From Nitrospiraceae bacterium (lineage in GTDB: Bacteria > Nitrospirota > Nitrospiria > Nitrospirales > UBA8639): a stretch of DNA of 6,413 bases. This document shows, piece after piece, positions 4,286-6,413 of the stretch. Position 1 is the stretch's first letter. Each line of letters starts with the position of its first letter. The notes beneath the pieces are model-generated. The model saw only the letters and a list, made by a program, of their open reading frames with translations, was not told the DNA's origin and searched no databases. The stretch is taken from contig DOFS01000621.1 of the NCBI GenBank assembly GCA_003523945.1, positions 1 to 6,413 of the forward strand. Reading direction: 5' to 3'. Both the position numbers and the translations under genes were made by a program.

Positions 4286-6413
4286 ATGTTTCAAGTGAGA
4301 TCTAGGAAAGCTATCATTACACTTTCCATTGGCTTAATAGTAGGAGGGTCCAATCTCTTCTTTGGGGGGACGATCTTGGCTGAAGAGCCTCAGGACAAAG
4401 TCATCCACAACACGGGGATGGTTCATCAAGAATCGCCTGGCTGGGCCGAGCGGTTAAAAGGGCAGACCATCATGGAGGACACCAAGGAAGGCCGTCCTGA
4501 ACGAGCTGCAATGGTCGAGCGTCAGCATGACCGGGTCATGCTGAGAATGCAAAGGGAATCGGGCGATTCATCCCACGCCGAACATTCTTCTGGTTTTTAC
4601 AATACGATGAGCAATATGCATCAATATGGTGCAGGAGGACAGGATTTGCTCTTGGCCTCAGATCGTAATGTGGAGCCTGTCTCAGCGAGTGGCGGAAATT
4701 GTCCTGCAAGTGCGCCGGTCAGGGAATATGATATTTCGGCCATCAATGTTGAGGTTACGCTTAACCAATGGCTGGATTATTACCCTGGGTACATGTATGC
4801 CCTCACGGAAGATATAGACAAGATCCGGGAAGAGGAAGCGAAAAACGCTGAGGCCAGAGAGGTGGATGGTCATGGCGACCCCGGTGCGGTCACTAACGGG
4901 CTTCAGGACCAGTGGATTCAACCACTTGTGATAAGGGGAAACCAAGGGGATTGCGTGAAATTCACCCTCCGCAATCAACTAGAGTTTGGTGAAGAAGTCA
5001 GTTTGCACATTCATGGCTCGAACATGATTATCAGCAAGACAGGCCAGCCAGCTACCACAACCAATCGCGACACTGTCGCCGAGGAAGGTGAAGTGGTAGA
5101 AATGGAGTGGTATATCCATCCTGATACCCAGGAGGGTGGCAGACAGTTTCATACTTTTGCCAACGATCGGGAATTGACAGTCATGGGGCTCATGGGAACA
5201 TTTGTGGTTGAACCTATAGGTTCAGAATATTTGAATCCGTTGGGAAACGGAGATGCCACGCCCATGAAAAGTGGTTGGCAGGCCATTATCAAAAATGGAA
5301 CCGGCCCTGATTTCCGTGAATTCGTGTTAATTTACCATGAAGTGGGTGATGAAGCGTTTCGTCCGGTGAACAAACATGGTGATTTTCTGCCTCAACGGGA
5401 TCCTCTCACTGATGTGTACAGGCCTGGGGCTCGAGCTCTCAATTATCGGAGTGAGCCGTTTGGCATCAATAACATGCATGTGCAGCACGAATACTTTGGT
5501 TTTGAAGATGAATCGATGGGGTATAGCTCCTATACTTACGGTGACGCACCAACGACGATTCCTCGTTCATACTTAGGCGATCCGGCCAAATTCAGACTAG
5601 TCCATGGAGGGTCGGAAGTCTTCCATTCCCACCATCCACACGGCGGAACGATTCGATGGCCACGGAGTCCACGAGCAATTGACGAAATGCCTCTGTGGCA
5701 TGCCGCAAAAAATGGTCCGGTCAAATATCCGGTTATCAGGACCAAAACGGACCGGGTTGATGTGGAGGTGATCGGGCCTTCAGAAGCTCTGGATTTGGAG
5801 ACGGAATGTGGGTCAGGCTTATGCCAACAATTGGCAGGTGATTTCTTATTTCATTGCCATGTCGCCCATCATTATGTTGCAGGCATGTGGGGATACTGGC
5901 GGGTGTATAACACCATGCAGACAGACGAAAATCGGACGGATGTCATGCCAAATCTCAGAGAGTTGCCGGATAGAAAAGGCCGGATGAAAGTTGGCGTAAC
6001 GTCTGATCAATTAATTGGGAAGACCGTCGATTGGTTTGGGAAAAAGTTCACTATCGTGGAAAAGGGAAAGACCAATTGGAAGGCCGATCCTGCCGTGGTG
6101 AATATTAAGGAGTGGGTGGAAATCCAGTTGCCTACTCAAGGAAAGCCTGGCCACAAGGATGACGAAAAGGGCCAAATTATTTCTTATGATGCAACAGTGT
6201 TGGATTGGGCATGGGATGGCAATAAAGCCATGTCTGAGAAGGAAAGTACAATTGAAAATCCCAAGTATGAGTCTCCGACTCCTGGGAAACGCCGTCCGAT
6301 TTTGTTTGAGCCTAGAACAGGAAAAGTTTCATGGCCTCATCTTACTCCCCACTTCGGGAAACGGGTCATGTTCCCACCAAATCATAATCCTGCCCCTTGG
6401 TTGGAAATGATTC
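4286..6413 (+). CDS. Large exported multicopper oxidase, 3' end beyond the window
   Basis: The frame is open from this ATG to the right edge (709 codons), so the C-terminus is missing. AAGGAGG at 4272-4278, seven bases before the ATG, fixes the start. Residues 1-32 are a signal peptide ending TILA before Glu33. Residues 33-138 are a Met-, His- and charge-rich spacer. The oxidase core begins near CPASAPVREYDISAINVE (from Cys139). Copper motifs follow in standard order: HIHG at 241-244; FHTFA around His289, where an H-x-H is expected; H-x-x-H-x-H at 447-452 (FHSHHPHGG); and His523-Cys-His-x-x-x-His529 with axial Met534 (HCHVAHHYVAGM). The type 1 copper site is thus complete. Another 175 residues follow, containing no further copper motif before the edge. 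As I know the family, relatives are very large (over 1000 residues) with two oxidase-like halves, which would explain the overrun. It would oxidise a substrate outside the cytoplasm using oxygen; the substrate (Cu(I), Mn(II), Fe(II) or organic) cannot be told from this. Confidence 0.9.
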   Translation, partial: MFQVRSRKAIITLSIGLIVGGSNLFFGGTILAEEPQDKVIHNTGMVHQESPGWAERLKGQTIMEDTKEGRPERAAMVERQHDRVMLRMQRESGDSSHAEHSSGFYNTMSNMHQYGAGGQDLLLASDRNVEPVSASGGNCPASAPVREYDISAINVEVTLNQWLDYYPGYMYALTEDIDKIREEEAKNAEAREVDGHGDPGAVTNGLQDQWIQPLVIRGNQGDCVKFTLRNQLEFGEEVSLHIHGSNMIISKTGQPATTTNRDTVAEEGEVVEMEWYIHPDTQEGGRQFHTFANDRELTVMGLMGTFVVEPIGSEYLNPLGNGDATPMKSGWQAIIKNGTGPDFREFVLIYHEVGDEAFRPVNKHGDFLPQRDPLTDVYRPGARALNYRSEPFGINNMHVQHEYFGFEDESMGYSSYTYGDAPTTIPRSYLGDPAKFRLVHGGSEVFHSHHPHGGTIRWPRSPRAIDEMPLWHAAKNGPVKYPVIRTKTDRVDVEVIGPSEALDLETECGSGLCQQLAGDFLFHCHVAHHYVAGMWGYWRVYNTMQTDENRTDVMPNLRELPDRKGRMKVGVTSDQLIGKTVDWFGKKFTIVEKGKTNWKADPAVVNIKEWVEIQLPTQGKPGHKDDEKGQIISYDATVLDWAWDGNKAMSEKESTIENPKYESPTPGKRRPILFEPRTGKVSWPHLTPHFGKRVMFPPNHNPAPWLEMI

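Noticed and set aside
4626..5576. Short frames on both strands within the multicopper oxidase region
   Set aside because: The continuous frame from 4286 encodes all the copper motifs; the short frames are shadows.

Overview
The window looks like bacterial chromosome from a diderm organism rich in exported copper proteins. My best guess is a moderate-GC Nitrospira-like member of the Nitrospirota. This rests on general familiarity with these protein families and on the pairing of a small exported cupredoxin with a very large multicopper oxidase; there is no rRNA or other marker gene, so the assignment is tentative.

Layout. Positions 1 to about 713 are AT-rich and hold no gene I can identify. 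They contain nested inverted repeats and one minus-strand frame (552 to 1) with unusually few stop codons, which may be a decayed or partial gene. At 727-1224 lies an exported cupredoxin with a strong ribosome binding site. It converges on a small exported protein of unknown function (minus strand, 1313-1648), and one hairpin with A and T tracts on both sides can terminate both. Divergent from that small gene, a tight plus-strand cluster runs from 1877 to 4023: a membrane-anchored DUF192 protein, a soluble Rieske [2Fe-2S] ferredoxin, a chagasin/I42-like inhibitor-fold protein, and a D-amino acid aminotransferase. The last three are joined by a 1-base overlap and a 3-base gap, so they are almost certainly cotranscribed. 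A 262-base intergenic region with a perfect palindrome and a terminator-like hairpin follows. From 4286 to the right edge runs a large exported multicopper oxidase, open for 709 codons and cut off by the window end.

How the genes may work together. The cupredoxin and the multicopper oxidase are both exported and could form an electron donor/acceptor pair outside the cytoplasm, but they are 3 kb apart and not in one operon. The DUF192-Rieske-I42-Dat cluster mixes an envelope protein, a cytoplasmic redox carrier, a protease-inhibitor fold and D-amino acid metabolism; no shared pathway is evident. The most unusual sequence-level observations are the multicopper oxidase lacking one expected type 3 copper histidine, the cupredoxin with an atypical copper loop, and the four-gene cluster itself. 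I did not find a clear new defence, CRISPR, mobile or RNA-based system here.
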